A stretch of 64,000 nt of DNA from Rhodobacter sp. CZR27 (lineage in GTDB: Bacteria > Pseudomonadota > Alphaproteobacteria > Rhodobacterales > Rhodobacteraceae): contig NZ_CP023548.1 of assembly GCF_002407205.1 (NCBI RefSeq), positions 203,501 to 267,500 on the forward strand, read 5' to 3'. The notes beneath the pieces are model-generated. The model had not been told where the DNA came from. It was given only the letters and a program-made list of their open reading frames with translations, and ran no database searches. Each line of letters starts with the position of its first letter. Position 1 is the stretch's first letter. Shown piece after piece: positions 18,633-28,622 of the stretch. A program made the position numbers and the translations under genes.

Positions 18633-19505
18633 TCAGATCAGGCCGGCGTGGCGCATGGCGGCATCGATGCGCGCCCTGGTCGGATCGGTGAGGCCCACGA
18701 GCGGCAGGCGCACCTCGTCGGAGCAGCGGCCGAGCTTCGAGAGCGCGTATTTCGCCCCCACCAGCCCCGGCTCGAGGAAGATCGCCTCGTGCAGCGGCAT
18801 CAGGCGGTCCTGATACTCCAGCGCCTTGGCAAAATCGCCGGCGAGCGTGGCCTGCTGGAACTCGGCGCAGAGGCGCGGGGCCACGTTGGCCGTGACCGAG
18901 ATGCAGCCCACGCCGCCGTGCGCGTTGAAGCCGAGCGCCGTCGCATCCTCGCCCGAGAGCTGGATGAAATCCGTTCCGCAGGAGGCGCGCTGCTGGCTCA
19001 CGCGTTCGATCTTGCCCGTGGCATCCTTCACGCCGATGATCCGGGGCAACTGCGCGAGCTTGCCCATCGTCTCGGGCGTCATGTCGACCACCGACCGGCC
19101 GGGGATGTTGTAGATCACGATCGGCAGGCTGCAGCAGTCGTGCAGCGCAGTAAAATGCGCGATGAGCCCGGCCTGGGTCGGCTTGTTGTAGTAGGGCGTC
19201 ACGACCAGTGCCGCATTGGCGCCGACGCGTTCGGCAAAGCGGATCAGCCGGATGCCCTCGGCGGTCGAATTCGAGCCCGCGCCCGCGATCACCGGCACGC
19301 GGCCTGCGGCGGCGGCGACCACCGCCTCGATCACCGTCTCGTGCTCCTCATGGCTGAGCGTCGGGCTTTCGCCCGTGGTGCCCACCGGCACGAGCCCGGT
19401 CGAACCTTCGGCGATCTGCCAGTCCACGAGTTTCTTCAGCGTGTCCAGATCCAGCTCGCCGTTCTTGAACGGCGTCACAAGGGCAGGGATCGACCCTCTG
19501 ATCAT
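18633..19505 (-). CDS. dapA: 4-hydroxy-tetrahydrodipicolinate synthase
   Basis: The 290-residue enzyme matches the family length. It has [10 protein letters not shown] at the start, the GTTGESPTL phosphate-binding-like loop, Tyr of VVTPYYNKP and the Schiff-base Lys in [12 protein letters not shown]. It condenses pyruvate with aspartate semialdehyde, the first step of the diaminopimelate/lysine pathway. Three near in-frame ATGs exist (19505, 19514, 19520); 19505 has GGAG at the right distance and aligns with E. coli DapA, so it is preferred. Confidence 0.95.
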   Translation of the reverse strand: MIRGSIPALVTPFKNGELDLDTLKKLVDWQIAEGSTGLVPVGTTGESPTLSHEEHETVIEAVVAAAAGRVPVIAGAGSNSTAEGIRLIRFAERVGANAALVVTPYYNKPTQAGLIAHFTALHDCCSLPIVIYNIPGRSVVDMTPETMGKLAQLPRIIGVKDATGKIERVSQQRASCGTDFIQLSGEDATALGFNAHGGVGCISVTANVAPRLCAEFQQATLAGDFAKALEYQDRLMPLHEAIFLEPGLVGAKYALSKLGRCSDEVRLPLVGLTDPTRARIDAAMRHAGLI

Positions 19506-19656
19506 GACACGCATCTCCATCTGTTGGGCAGAGTCGCCCGGTTGAAACCGCGCCTTCCTAGCGTTCGCCGCAGGGCTTGCCAAGTTGTCGCCGGGACGCG
19601 GGCGGCTCTTGCGGTTGTGTGTTGCGGGCCGGTCCGCGCTTGGGCAGATTGCGCCC

Positions 19657-21624
19657 ATGTCTTGCCCCCGTTCCGCCCGTCTCCCGTCGATCCGCGTTCT
19701 CGCGCTTCTGATCCTGCCGCTGCTGGTGGCGCTGCCGCCGGTGGCCCGTGCCGACGATCCCGAGGGCCTTCGCCTCGCCATGCGGCATGCCTGGGGCAAG
19801 GACTGGGGCGAGGCCGCGGCCCAGGCGCGGGCGACGGGGCCCCTGGCGCAGTCGATCGTGGAATGGCAGCGGCTTCGATCGGGCGAGGGGCTGCTGGGCG
19901 ACTACGAATCCTTCCTGGCGCACCACGCCGACTGGCCGGGCCTGAAGCTGCTGCGCTCGGAAGGCGAGGAGGCGGTGGCGCGCTCGACCACGCCCTCGCG
20001 CGTGATCGCGTACTTCGGCTCGCGGGCGCCTGCCACGGCCATGGGCGCGATCGCGCTGGCCCGGGCGCTGGCCGGGACGGGGCGGCAGGCCGAGGCCGAG
20101 GCGGTGATCCGCCGCGCCTGGACCAGCCTTGCCTTCGATCCCGAGGAGGAGGCCCTTGCCCTGTCCTTGTTCCCCGACGTGCTGGCCCGGGCGCATGAGG
20201 AGCGCCTTGACATGCTGCTGTGGCAGAACCGCCCCGAGCAGGCGCGCCGGATGCTGCCGCGGGTGTCGGACGGCTGGAAGCGGCTGGCGGCGGCGCGGCT
20301 CGCGCTGCGGGCCGATGCCGATGGCGTGGACGGCCTGATCGCCGCCGTTCCGCCCGCGCTGGCGGACCATCCGGGCCTTGCCTACGAACGGTTCCTGTGG
20401 CGGTCGCGCAAGGGGCGGGACGCGGAGGCGGCGGCGCTGATGCTCGAACGCTCGCGCAGCGTCGCGGATCTGGGCGATCCCGAGCAATGGGCCGGGCGTC
20501 GCGCCGGGCTGGCGCGGGCGATGAACGAGGAGGGCGACCCGAAGACGGCCTATCGCCTCGCCGCCTCGCACCATCTGGAGGGCGGCGCGGATTTCGCCGA
20601 ACTGGAGTTCTTCGCCGGCTTCGTGGCGCTGCGGAAGCTGGACGATGCCGAGACTGCGCTTGCGCATTTCCGGCGGCTTCAGGCGGCGGTGCGCACGCCG
20701 ATCAGCCTGTCACGGGCGCTCTACTGGCAGGGGCGGGCGCTTGAGGCGCTGGGGCGGTATGACGACGCAGGGGCGGCCTTTGCGGCGGGTGCGAGGCACC
20801 AGACGGCCTATTACGGCCTGCTCTCGGCAGAGCGCGCCGGTATCGCCATGGATCCGGCACTGATCGCACCGCGCGCCGTGGGCGACTGGCGGCAGGCGGG
20901 CTTCGCCTCGTCGTCGGTTCTGGCTGCCGGGCGGCTTCTTCTGGCTGCGGGCGAGCGCGATCTTGGCAAGCGTTTCCTGCTGCATCTGGCCGAGTCGCTC
21001 GACGAGGGCGACCTCGACCGGCTGGCCGGCATGGCGCTGGAGATGGGCGAGCCGCATGTGGCGGTCCTGATCGCCAAGCAGGCGGCGGACCGGGGCATCA
21101 TCCTGCCGCACGCCTATTTTCCGGTGCCGGACCTCGTCCCGCCGGACGGGCTGCCGGTCAGCCGCGCCCTGGCGCTGTCGATCGCGCGACGCGAGAGCGA
21201 GTTCAATCCGGTCGTCGTGAGTCCGGCGGGCGCGCGCGGGTTGATGCAGGTGATGCCGGGCACGGCCAAGCTGATTTCGGCGAAGGTCGGGGTGGATTAC
21301 GAGCTGCGCCGGCTGACAGGCGATCCGGCCTACAACGTGCGGCTCGGCACGGCCTATCTGGCCCAGCTGGTGGAAGAGTTCGGTCCTTCGCTGGCACTGG
21401 TCGCCTCGGGCTACAATGCGGGACCGGGGCGGCCGCGGCGCTGGATCGCCGAGTTCGGCGATCCGCGTCAGGCCCATGTCGATGCGGTGGACTGGGTGGA
21501 GCAGATCCCGTTCTCGGAAACGCGCACCTATGTCATGCGGGTGACCGAATCCGTGGTGATCTATCGCGCGAAGCTTCGCGGTGCCGCGGGCGCCGTCCGC
21601 ATCACCCCCGAGTTGAAGGGGTGA
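19657..21624 (+). CDS. Soluble lytic murein transglycosylase (Slt70-like)
   Basis: This 655-residue periplasmic protein begins with a signal peptide ([17 protein letters not shown], cleavage near residue 30), followed by a long alpha-helical solenoid and a C-terminal SLT domain. The catalytic Glu is in [10 protein letters not shown], followed by [17 protein letters not shown] and [10 protein letters not shown]. It cleaves the glycan strands of murein to 1,6-anhydro products. The last codons overlap the first unit of a tandem hairpin repeat. Confidence 0.94.
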   Translation: MSCPRSARLPSIRVLALLILPLLVALPPVARADDPEGLRLAMRHAWGKDWGEAAAQARATGPLAQSIVEWQRLRSGEGLLGDYESFLAHHADWPGLKLLRSEGEEAVARSTTPSRVIAYFGSRAPATAMGAIALARALAGTGRQAEAEAVIRRAWTSLAFDPEEEALALSLFPDVLARAHEERLDMLLWQNRPEQARRMLPRVSDGWKRLAAARLALRADADGVDGLIAAVPPALADHPGLAYERFLWRSRKGRDAEAAALMLERSRSVADLGDPEQWAGRRAGLARAMNEEGDPKTAYRLAASHHLEGGADFAELEFFAGFVALRKLDDAETALAHFRRLQAAVRTPISLSRALYWQGRALEALGRYDDAGAAFAAGARHQTAYYGLLSAERAGIAMDPALIAPRAVGDWRQAGFASSSVLAAGRLLLAAGERDLGKRFLLHLAESLDEGDLDRLAGMALEMGEPHVAVLIAKQAADRGIILPHAYFPVPDLVPPDGLPVSRALALSIARRESEFNPVVVSPAGARGLMQVMPGTAKLISAKVGVDYELRRLTGDPAYNVRLGTAYLAQLVEEFGPSLALVASGYNAGPGRPRRWIAEFGDPRQAHVDAVDWVEQIPFSETRTYVMRVTESVVIYRAKLRGAAGAVRITPELKG

Positions 21625-21851
21625 GCGGCGTCCCGCGGACGCTCCGGTGGAGCGTCCGAGCCGCGAACGGGCGACCCGTGGGAGCCCAATGAGCGGCGTC
21701 CCGCGGACGCTCCGGTGGAGCGTCCGAGCCGCGAACGAGCGACCCGTGGAGCCCAGTGAGCGGCGTCTTGCGGATGCTCCTGTGGAGCGTCCGAGCCGCG
21801 AACGGGCGAGGCGCGGGAGCCCAATGGGCGGCGTCTCGCGGAGGCTCGTGG
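21622..21851. repeat. Tandem 67-68-bp repeat, about 3.4 units, each with a hairpin
   Basis: Units begin TGAGCGGCG (or TGGGCGGCG) at about 21622, 21690, 21757 and 21825. The first three contain a CGGACGCTCC / GGAGCGTCCG 10-bp stem with a 3-nt loop; the third has one G-T wobble. The fourth is cut short after about 27 bp. The array starts on the slt stop codon and ends about 14 bp before the convergent oxidoreductase stop, so it may act as a bidirectional terminator. Units differ by a few substitutions. Confidence 0.85.
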
Positions 21852-21864
21852 ATCGGAGCCCGCG

Positions 21865-22926
21865 CTACTCCTCCGACTTGATCCGCTTCTTCAGCGAGGC
21901 TTCGACGCGGAAGCCCTCGGGGATCTCGTCCCGGCCCTCGAGCACGAGGGCGGCCATGACCTCGCCCACTTTCGGGGCCATGCCGAAGCCGATCTTGAAC
22001 CCACCATTGGCGACGTAATGCCCCGGCCGGCCCGGCCACTCGCCCAGCATCGGCGCAAGACTGCGGGCGCGCGGGCGCAGGCCCGCCCAGCGGGTCAGCA
22101 CCGGGGCATCCGCGAGCCAGGGGCAGAGCGCCACCGCGCGGGCACGGACCGCGTCGAGCTGTTCGTCGGTGGTGTCGGGCGAGGTCCATTCGTTCTCGGC
22201 GGTCGACCCGACGGCCGTCGTGCCATCGCCGTGCGGCACGATCAGCAGGCCGGTCGCAAAGACCTGCGGCCGGTCCCGCGCATCGAGGCCCACGATCATC
22301 GCCTGGCCCTTCACGCCGCTGCCGACCGGCTTGCCCAGATCCTCGGACAGCGCCTGAAGACCGGCGACGCCGGTGGCCCAGACAACGGGTCCTGCCTCCT
22401 CGGCATCGCCGATGATCACCTCGCCGCCGCGCGCGCGGATCGCCTCGACCAGCGCGGCCGTGCCCATCCGCGGATGGATCCGGGCGGTGAGGGTGTCGTG
22501 GATCATCAGGCCGGTCGGGCTTTGCGGCACGAACTCGCCCTCGGCCGGGACGACCTCCCAGCGGAACCGGCCCTGCCAGAGCGTCTTGGCCTCCTCGGCG
22601 CGCGAGCAGGCATGCTCCACCGCGCGGTCGTCGGCCAGCGGCTGGTAGCGGCCGAGGCGGGCATAGCCGGTGGGCAGGCCCGAGGCATCGGCGACCTCGG
22701 CCCACCATGCCTCGCCCATCGCGAGGCTGTCGAACTGGAACGCCTTCTTGTCGTTCCACTGCTCGGGCACATGCGGCGAGAGCGCGCCCACCAGCCCGCC
22801 CGACGAGCCGGCGCCGATCGCCTTCGTCTCGATCAGCCGCACCTTCGCCCCGCGCTTCGCGGCGGCCCAGGCGACCGCAAGCCCGAAGATGCCGCCGCCC
22901 CGAATTGTCACATCCGGCGTTGTCAT
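21865..22926 (-). CDS. FAD-dependent oxidoreductase of the DAO family (MnmC C-terminal domain-like)
   Basis: The 353-residue flavoprotein has an N-terminal FAD site (IRGGGIFGLAVAWAAAKRG), a GAGSSGGLVGALSPH motif and a C-terminal GLRPRARSLAPMLGEWPG region, as in D-amino-acid/glycine oxidase-type enzymes. Motif layout, especially GALSPH and the VGSTAENEWTSPDTT stretch, resembles the oxidoreductase half of MnmC. It is divergent from mnmD with 55 bp between starts. A role in removing the carboxymethyl group of cmnm5s2U34 in tRNA is therefore possible but inferred; a general amino-acid oxidase is the alternative. Confidence 0.75.
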   Translation of the reverse strand: MTTPDVTIRGGGIFGLAVAWAAAKRGAKVRLIETKAIGAGSSGGLVGALSPHVPEQWNDKKAFQFDSLAMGEAWWAEVADASGLPTGYARLGRYQPLADDRAVEHACSRAEEAKTLWQGRFRWEVVPAEGEFVPQSPTGLMIHDTLTARIHPRMGTAALVEAIRARGGEVIIGDAEEAGPVVWATGVAGLQALSEDLGKPVGSGVKGQAMIVGLDARDRPQVFATGLLIVPHGDGTTAVGSTAENEWTSPDTTDEQLDAVRARAVALCPWLADAPVLTRWAGLRPRARSLAPMLGEWPGRPGHYVANGGFKIGFGMAPKVGEVMAALVLEGRDEIPEGFRVEASLKKRIKSEE

Positions 22927-22981
22927 TTCCCGCGCCCTCGCCCACTGTCGCCACTTCCAGAGAAAGCAGGCTTTAGGACAG

Positions 22982-23680
22982 ATGCCAGCCACAGGCCAGA
23001 GCGCGGATGTCGCGCGGAACGCAGGCGTCGACTGGCGCGACGGGGTGATCCCGGTCTCGACACGCTTCGACGACCCCTATTTCTCGCTCGCCGACGGCCT
23101 GGCCGAGACGCGGCACGTCTTCCTGTCCGGCAACGGCCTGCCCGCGCGGTTCCGCGAAGGGTTCCACATCGCCGAGCTTGGCTTCGGCACCGGGCTCAAC
23201 ATGCTGGCGGCGCTGATCGCGTGGCGGGCGGCGGGCGCGCAGGGGCGGCTGCGCTTCACCTCGTTCGAGGCCTTTCCCCTCGCCGCGCCCGAGATCACCC
23301 GCGCCCTTTCCGCCTTCCCCGAGGCCGAGGCGGTGGCCGGCCCGTTCCTCGAAGCCTGGGCCGCCGGTCGTTCGCGCTTCGTGAATGACGGGATCGAGGT
23401 CGAAGTGATCCTGGGCGACGCGCGCGAGACCCTGCCTAGCTGGGCGGGCCGGGCGGACGCATGGTTCCTCGACGGCTTCTCGCCCGCGAAGAACCCCGAG
23501 CTCTGGTCGCCGGAGCTGATGGCGGAAGTGGCCCGCCACACCGCGCCCGGCGGCAGCTTTGCCACCTACACCGCCGCTGGGCATGTGCGCCGGGCGCTGG
23601 AGGCCGCGGGCTTCGCGGTCTCCCGGCAGCCCGGACACGGGCGCAAGCGGCACATGACGAGCGGGATCCTACCGGCATGA
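22982..23680 (+). CDS. mnmD: tRNA (5-methylaminomethyl-2-thiouridine)(34)-methyltransferase MnmD
   Basis: The 232-residue protein corresponds to the N-terminal half of E. coli MnmC. It has DDPYFSLADGLAETRHVFL, the SAM motif IAELGFGTGLNMLA, and the DAWFLDGFSPAKNPELW catalytic segment, followed by FATYTAAGHVRRAL. It adds the final methyl to nm5s2U34 in tRNAs for Lys, Glu and Gln. The oxidoreductase half is missing from this polypeptide; a candidate is the divergent upstream gene. The stop overlaps the next gene's start (ATGA). Confidence 0.92.
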   Translation: MPATGQSADVARNAGVDWRDGVIPVSTRFDDPYFSLADGLAETRHVFLSGNGLPARFREGFHIAELGFGTGLNMLAALIAWRAAGAQGRLRFTSFEAFPLAAPEITRALSAFPEAEAVAGPFLEAWAAGRSRFVNDGIEVEVILGDARETLPSWAGRADAWFLDGFSPAKNPELWSPELMAEVARHTAPGGSFATYTAAGHVRRALEAAGFAVSRQPGHGRKRHMTSGILPA

Positions 23681-24561
23681 CCGAGCAGAACACCCGGCTC
23701 GGCATAGGCCTCATGGTGCTGACGACCTTCATCTTCGCGCTGCAGGACGGCATCTCGCGGCATCTGGCCGAGCATTACAGCGTCTTCATGGTGGTGATGA
23801 TCCGGTTCTGGTTCTTCGCCGCCTTCGTGATGCTGCTGGCGGCGCGGCAGGCCGGGGGCCTCGCGCGGGCCGCACGCTCGCGCTATCCGCTGCTGCAGGC
23901 GCTGCGGGGCGTGCTTCTGGTGGCCGAGGTCTGCGTGATGGTCATCAGCTTCGTGAAGCTCGGGCTGGTGGCGAGCCACGCCGTTTTCACCTGCTATCCC
24001 CTTCTGGTCGCCGCGCTTTCCGGGCCGGTTCTGGGCGAGAAGGTGGGGTGGCGGCGCTGGACCGCCATCGGCGTCGGCTTCACGGGGGTCCTCGTGATCC
24101 TGCAGCCCGGCGTGGCGGTCTTCTCGCCCTGGGCGCTGGTGCCCTTGCTCTGCGCCTTCATGTTCGCGGTCTATGGCCTGCTCACGCGGTTCGTCGCGCG
24201 GGGCGATCCGGCCTCGGTCAGCTTCTTCTGGACGGGGACGGTGGGCGCGCTGGCGGTGACGCCGGTCGGCCTGTGGTTCTGGGAGCCGATGGCACTGGTC
24301 GACTGGGGCTGGATGGCGGCGCTCTGCTGCACGGCGGCCTTGGCGCACTGGTGCCTGATCCGCGCCTATGAATTGGCCGAGGCCAGCGCCGTCCAGCCCT
24401 TCGCCTATCTGCAGCTGCCCTTCGTGTCGGTTCTGGGTCTCACGATCTTCGACGAGACGCTGACGACGAACGTCGTCATCGGCGCCGGGATCGTGGTGGG
24501 TGCAGGGCTATTCACGCTGTGGCGGCAGCAGGTGCGGGAAAAAGATCCTTCCGGAAGGTGA
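23677..24561 (+). CDS. DMT superfamily transporter (EamA family)
   Basis: This 294-residue protein has ten predicted membrane helices in two EamA repeats (about 8-140 and 150-285). Typical motifs are FALQDGISRHLAEHYS in the first helix pair and ISFVKLGLVASHAVFTCYPL after it. The family exports small metabolites, but no substrate can be assigned. Its start overlaps the mnmD stop. Its 3' end overlaps the convergent GNAT gene by 50 bp, which is unusual but both reading frames look intact. Confidence 0.88.
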   Translation: MTEQNTRLGIGLMVLTTFIFALQDGISRHLAEHYSVFMVVMIRFWFFAAFVMLLAARQAGGLARAARSRYPLLQALRGVLLVAEVCVMVISFVKLGLVASHAVFTCYPLLVAALSGPVLGEKVGWRRWTAIGVGFTGVLVILQPGVAVFSPWALVPLLCAFMFAVYGLLTRFVARGDPASVSFFWTGTVGALAVTPVGLWFWEPMALVDWGWMAALCCTAALAHWCLIRAYELAEASAVQPFAYLQLPFVSVLGLTIFDETLTTNVVIGAGIVVGAGLFTLWRQQVREKDPSGR

Positions 24562-24997
24562 GCGAGGTCGGCCGGTCGAAGCCCGGATGCGCGGTTGCCG
24601 CGACCTGCCGGAAACCCAGAGCGCGGAAGGTCGCGTGGTTCTCGACCAGCTCCACCCGCGTCTGCAATTCCAGCGCCGGCAGGCCCAACGCCCGCGCCCG
24701 TGCCTCGGCCGTGGCGACGAGGGCCCGGGCGAGGCCGCGGCGCTGCATCGACGGGTCCACCGCGAGCTTGCCGAGGTAGAGGCAGTCGGGCTTGGGCGTG
24801 AGGAACAGGCAGGCCGCAAGTGGATCGCCCGCCAGCCAGACCTCGCCCTCGCGCGCCTGTGCCGCGATGGCCTCGGGCGTCAGGCGGTGCATCGAGGACG
24901 GCGGATCGATCCGCCCCTCCATCCCGGCGAAAGCGCGCCGGATCAGGGCGAGGATCGCTGGCCAGTCTTCGGTTCCGGTGGCTTTGCGCGGTGTCAT
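24512..24997 (-). CDS. GNAT family N-acetyltransferase
   Basis: The 161-residue protein has the GNAT core: a beta-4 strand CLYLGKLAVDPSMQRRGLARALV containing the acetyl-CoA pyrophosphate-binding Q/RxxGxA loop (near residues 84-90), and a C-terminal NHATFRALGFRQVA helix-strand. The acceptor is unknown. It is convergent with and overlaps the EamA gene by 50 bp at the 3' end. Confidence 0.85.
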   Translation of the reverse strand: MTPRKATGTEDWPAILALIRRAFAGMEGRIDPPSSMHRLTPEAIAAQAREGEVWLAGDPLAACLFLTPKPDCLYLGKLAVDPSMQRRGLARALVATAEARARALGLPALELQTRVELVENHATFRALGFRQVAATAHPGFDRPTSLTFRKDLFPAPAAATA

Positions 24998-25148
24998 GGG
25001 GCCATCTCACAGCGTCACGGCCTACGGGTCAACGGCAACATCTTGGGGATAACAGGCCACAACCCGCCATATGAGGGGCCCGGCGGTTGACTTGCCCAGC
25101 CCCAGACCGGACCATGCCGAACCGACCGGGAATCAGAAGGAACGCGCC

Positions 25149-28100
25149 TTGCGGTTCAGCCGCCTCCGTCTCAACGGCTTCAAGAGCTTCGTGGACCCCA
25201 CGGATCTGGTGATCCACGAGGGGTTGACGGGCGTCGTGGGGCCGAACGGCTGCGGCAAGTCGAACCTGCTCGAAGCCTTGCGCTGGGTGATGGGCGAGAA
25301 CCGCCCAACCGCGATGCGCGGGGCGGGGATGGAGGACGTGATCTTCGCCGGCGCCGCGACGCGGCCGGCGCGCAACTTCGCCGAGGTGGCACTGGTCATT
25401 GACAACGCCGACCGTCTCGCGCCCTCGGGGTTCAACGATGCGGACACGATCGAGATCGTGCGGCGCATCACCCGCGACGCGGGCAGCGCCTACAAGGCCA
25501 ACACCCGGGACGTGCGCGCGCGCGACATCCAGATGCTGTTTGCCGATGCCTCGACCGGCGCGCATTCGCCGGCGCTGGTGCGGCAGGGGCAGATCTCGGA
25601 ACTGATCAACGCCAAGCCCAAGGCGCGGCGGCGTATTCTGGAAGAGGCCGCCGGGATCTCGGGCCTCTACCAGCGCCGGCACGAGGCCGAACTGCGGCTG
25701 ACGGCGACCGAGCAGAACCTCGCCCGGGTCGAGGATGTGCTGGAGCAGCTGGCCCAGCAGCTTTCGACGCTGGCCCGGCAGGCGAAGCAGGCCGCGCGCT
25801 ACCGCGAGATCGGCGAGGAACTGCGCCGGGCCGAGGGCTCGCTGCTCTACCGCCGCTGGCGCGAGGCCGATCAGGCGCGGACCGAGGCGCTGGCCGCGCT
25901 GCGCGAGCGCATGGTGGTGGCCGGCCAGTCCGAGGCCACCGCGCGCAAGGCCGCAACGCTGCGCGCCGAGGCCGAGGAAGCCCTGCCGCCGAAGCGCGAG
26001 GAGGAGGCAGTCTCGGGCGCAATCCTGCAACGCCTGACCGTGCAGCGCGACGCCCTTGCCGCCGAGGAGGATCGCGCGCGCGCCACCATCGCAACGCTGA
26101 TGTCCCGGGTGGACCAGCTTTCGCGCGACATCGAACGCGAGACGGGGCTGAACCGCGACGCGGCCGAGACCATCGCCCGGCTGGAATGGGAACGCGACGC
26201 GCTGGAAAAGGCGCACGAGGGCCATGACGAGCGGCTGACCGAGGCGAGCGACGCCGCGCATGAGGCCGCCGCAATCCTTTCGGAACGCGAGGAGGTGCTG
26301 TCCGAGCGCACCGAGGACGTGGCACGGCTTTCCGCGCGCCATCAGTCGGCGCAGCGGATGCTGGCCGACACGCGCACGACCGTCGCCCGCTCCGAATCCG
26401 AGGCTGCGCGCGCGCGCGACGCCGTCGAAGGGGCCGCCGAGGCGCAGGAGCGCGCCGCCGAGGCCTTCGAGGCCGCGGCCTCGGCCCAGGAAGAGGCGCA
26501 GGAGCGCGCCGAAGCCGCCGAGGAGGCGCTGGTTCTGGCCGACGAGGCCCGCGCCGAGGCGCAATCGCGCGAGGCCGAGGCCCGGGCCGCCCGCTCCGCC
26601 GCGGAAGGCGAGGCCAATGCCCTGCGGGCCGAGGTGGCGGCACTCGCCCGGCTGGTCGAGCGCGAGGCGCAGGCGGGAACCCAGCTTCTCGACCGGGTGC
26701 AGGTGGAGCCGGGCTACGAGGCCGCACTGGGCGCGGCGCTGGCCGATGACCTGCGCGCGCCCGAGGTCGAGGCCGGGGCGCGCTCGGGCTGGGCACTGCT
26801 GCCGGATTACGACGATGCCGCGGACCTACCCGCGGGGGGCGAGCCGCTGGCCTCGCATGTCGGGGTGCCCGAGGTGCTGCGCCGCCGGATCGGCCAGATC
26901 GGTCTGGTCGAGCGCAGCCGGGGTGCGGCCCTGCAACCCCTTCTGCGGCCGGGGCAGCGGCTGGTCAGCCTTGAGGGCGATCTCTGGCGCTGGGACGGGT
27001 TCCGGGCGGGGGCCGAGGATGCGCCCTCGGCCGCGGCGTTGCGGCTGAAGCAGCTGAACCGGCTGGTGGCGCTGAAGCGCGATCTCGAGGAGGTCGCCGC
27101 GCGGGCGGAAGGCGCGCGTCAGGCGCATGAGGCGCTTCAGGCGCGGCTGGCGCAGTTGACCCGCGCCGATCAGGAGGCGCGCGAGGCCCGCCGCGCCGCG
27201 GATGCGCGGGTGACCGAGGCGAGCCGCGCGGCCTCGAAGGCCGAGGCGGAGCGGTCCATTGCCGGTGGCAAGCTGGAATCGGCCCGCCTTGCGGTGAAGC
27301 GTTACGAGGACGAGGCGGCCGAGGCCCGCACCCGCCTGCGCGAGGCCGAGGCTGCGGTACTGGCGCTGCCGGATCTGGACGCCGCGCGCTCGGGGATCGA
27401 GGATCTGAAGATGGCGGTCGAGGCCGCCCGGATCACCATGATGTCCCGCCGCTCGCAGGCCGACGAGTTGCGGCGCGAGGGCGAGGCGCGGCTGCGGCGC
27501 CGGCAGGAGGTGACCAAGGACCTTTCGGGCTGGAAGCACCGGCTGGAGACCGCCGAGAAGCGCAGCGCGGAACTTGCCGAGCGCAAGGCCCAGACCGAGG
27601 AGGACCTGCGCGAGGCCTCGGAAGCGCCCGAGGAGATCGCCGCCCGCCGCGAGGATCTGGCCGAGGCGATCGAGGCGGCCGAGGAGCGCCGCAGCCGCGC
27701 TGCGGATGCGCTGGCGGCGGCCGAGACGGCGCTGCGGGATGCCCAGACCGCCGAGCGCGAGGCCGAGCGTCAGGCCGGTGAGGCGCGCGAGGCCCGTGCC
27801 CGCGCCGAGGCGCGCGCCGACGCCGCCGGCGAGGCGCTGGAGCTTGCCGCGGAACGCATCCGCGAGGAGACCGAACGCACGCCCCAGCAGCTGCTGGACC
27901 TGCTCGGCACCGATCCCGACCGTATCCCGACCGTCGAGGCGCTGGAAACCGACATCGCCCGCCTCAGGCGGCAGCGCGAGGCGCTGGGCGCCGTCAACCT
28001 CCGCGCCGAGGAGGATGCGCTTTCGGTGCAGCAGGAATACGACACGCTGCGCAGCGAGAAGATCGACCTCGAGGAGGCGGTGAAGAAGCTGCGCGCCGGC

Positions 28101-28604
28101 ATCCAGGGCCTGAACCGCGAAGGACGCGAGCGTCTGCTGACCGCCTTCGAGCAGGTGAACGCCAGCTTCGGCACGCTCTTCACCCATCTCTTCGGCGGCG
28201 GCGAGGCGCGGCTGGTGATGGTGGAAAGCGACGACCCGCTGGAGGCGGGGCTGGAAATCATGTGCCAGCCGCCGGGCAAGAAGCTCTCGACGCTGTCGCT
28301 TCTGTCGGGGGGCGAGCAGACGCTGACGGCGCTTGCGCTGATCTTCGCGGTGTTCCTGGCCAATCCTGCGCCGATCTGTGTGCTGGACGAGGTGGACGCG
28401 CCGCTCGACGACGCGAACGTGACGCGGTTCTGCGACCTTCTGGACGAGATGACCCGGCGGACCGAGACGCGATTCCTGATCATCACCCACCACGCGGTGA
28501 CGATGGCGCGCATGGACCGCCTGTTCGGCGTGACCATGGCCGAGCAGGGCGTCAGCCAGCTCGTCTCCGTCGATCTCAAGAAGGCCGAGTCGCTGGTGGC
28601 CTGA
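25149..28604 (+). CDS. smc: Chromosome segregation protein SMC
   Basis: The 1,151-residue protein has the SMC layout: N-terminal ATPase half with Walker A GPNGCGKS (31-38) and LVRQGQISELI, long Glu/Ala/Arg coiled coils, a hinge around residues 500-620, and the C-terminal half with LSGGEQTLTALAL (near 1052) and Walker B VLDEVDAPLDD (near 1077). It forms the condensin ring that compacts and separates sister chromosomes. The TTG at 25149 is chosen: SMC proteins start (M)RFSRLRLNGFKSF, and a GAAGGAA Shine-Dalgarno precedes it. An ATG at 25071 would add 26 unsupported residues. Confidence 0.96.
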   Translation: MRFSRLRLNGFKSFVDPTDLVIHEGLTGVVGPNGCGKSNLLEALRWVMGENRPTAMRGAGMEDVIFAGAATRPARNFAEVALVIDNADRLAPSGFNDADTIEIVRRITRDAGSAYKANTRDVRARDIQMLFADASTGAHSPALVRQGQISELINAKPKARRRILEEAAGISGLYQRRHEAELRLTATEQNLARVEDVLEQLAQQLSTLARQAKQAARYREIGEELRRAEGSLLYRRWREADQARTEALAALRERMVVAGQSEATARKAATLRAEAEEALPPKREEEAVSGAILQRLTVQRDALAAEEDRARATIATLMSRVDQLSRDIERETGLNRDAAETIARLEWERDALEKAHEGHDERLTEASDAAHEAAAILSEREEVLSERTEDVARLSARHQSAQRMLADTRTTVARSESEAARARDAVEGAAEAQERAAEAFEAAASAQEEAQERAEAAEEALVLADEARAEAQSREAEARAARSAAEGEANALRAEVAALARLVEREAQAGTQLLDRVQVEPGYEAALGAALADDLRAPEVEAGARSGWALLPDYDDAADLPAGGEPLASHVGVPEVLRRRIGQIGLVERSRGAALQPLLRPGQRLVSLEGDLWRWDGFRAGAEDAPSAAALRLKQLNRLVALKRDLEEVAARAEGARQAHEALQARLAQLTRADQEAREARRAADARVTEASRAASKAEAERSIAGGKLESARLAVKRYEDEAAEARTRLREAEAAVLALPDLDAARSGIEDLKMAVEAARITMMSRRSQADELRREGEARLRRRQEVTKDLSGWKHRLETAEKRSAELAERKAQTEEDLREASEAPEEIAARREDLAEAIEAAEERRSRAADALAAAETALRDAQTAEREAERQAGEAREARARAEARADAAGEALELAAERIREETERTPQQLLDLLGTDPDRIPTVEALETDIARLRRQREALGAVNLRAEEDALSVQQEYDTLRSEKIDLEEAVKKLRAGIQGLNREGRERLLTAFEQVNASFGTLFTHLFGGGEARLVMVESDDPLEAGLEIMCQPPGKKLSTLSLLSGGEQTLTALALIFAVFLANPAPICVLDEVDAPLDDANVTRFCDLLDEMTRRTETRFLIITHHAVTMARMDRLFGVTMAEQGVSQLVSVDLKKAESLVA

Positions 28605-28622
28605 TCGCACCGGCCGCGGGCC

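Noticed and set aside
21622..21851. Tandem repeat as a CRISPR array
   Set aside because: Units are contiguous (67-68 bp) with no unique spacers, and no cas genes are present.
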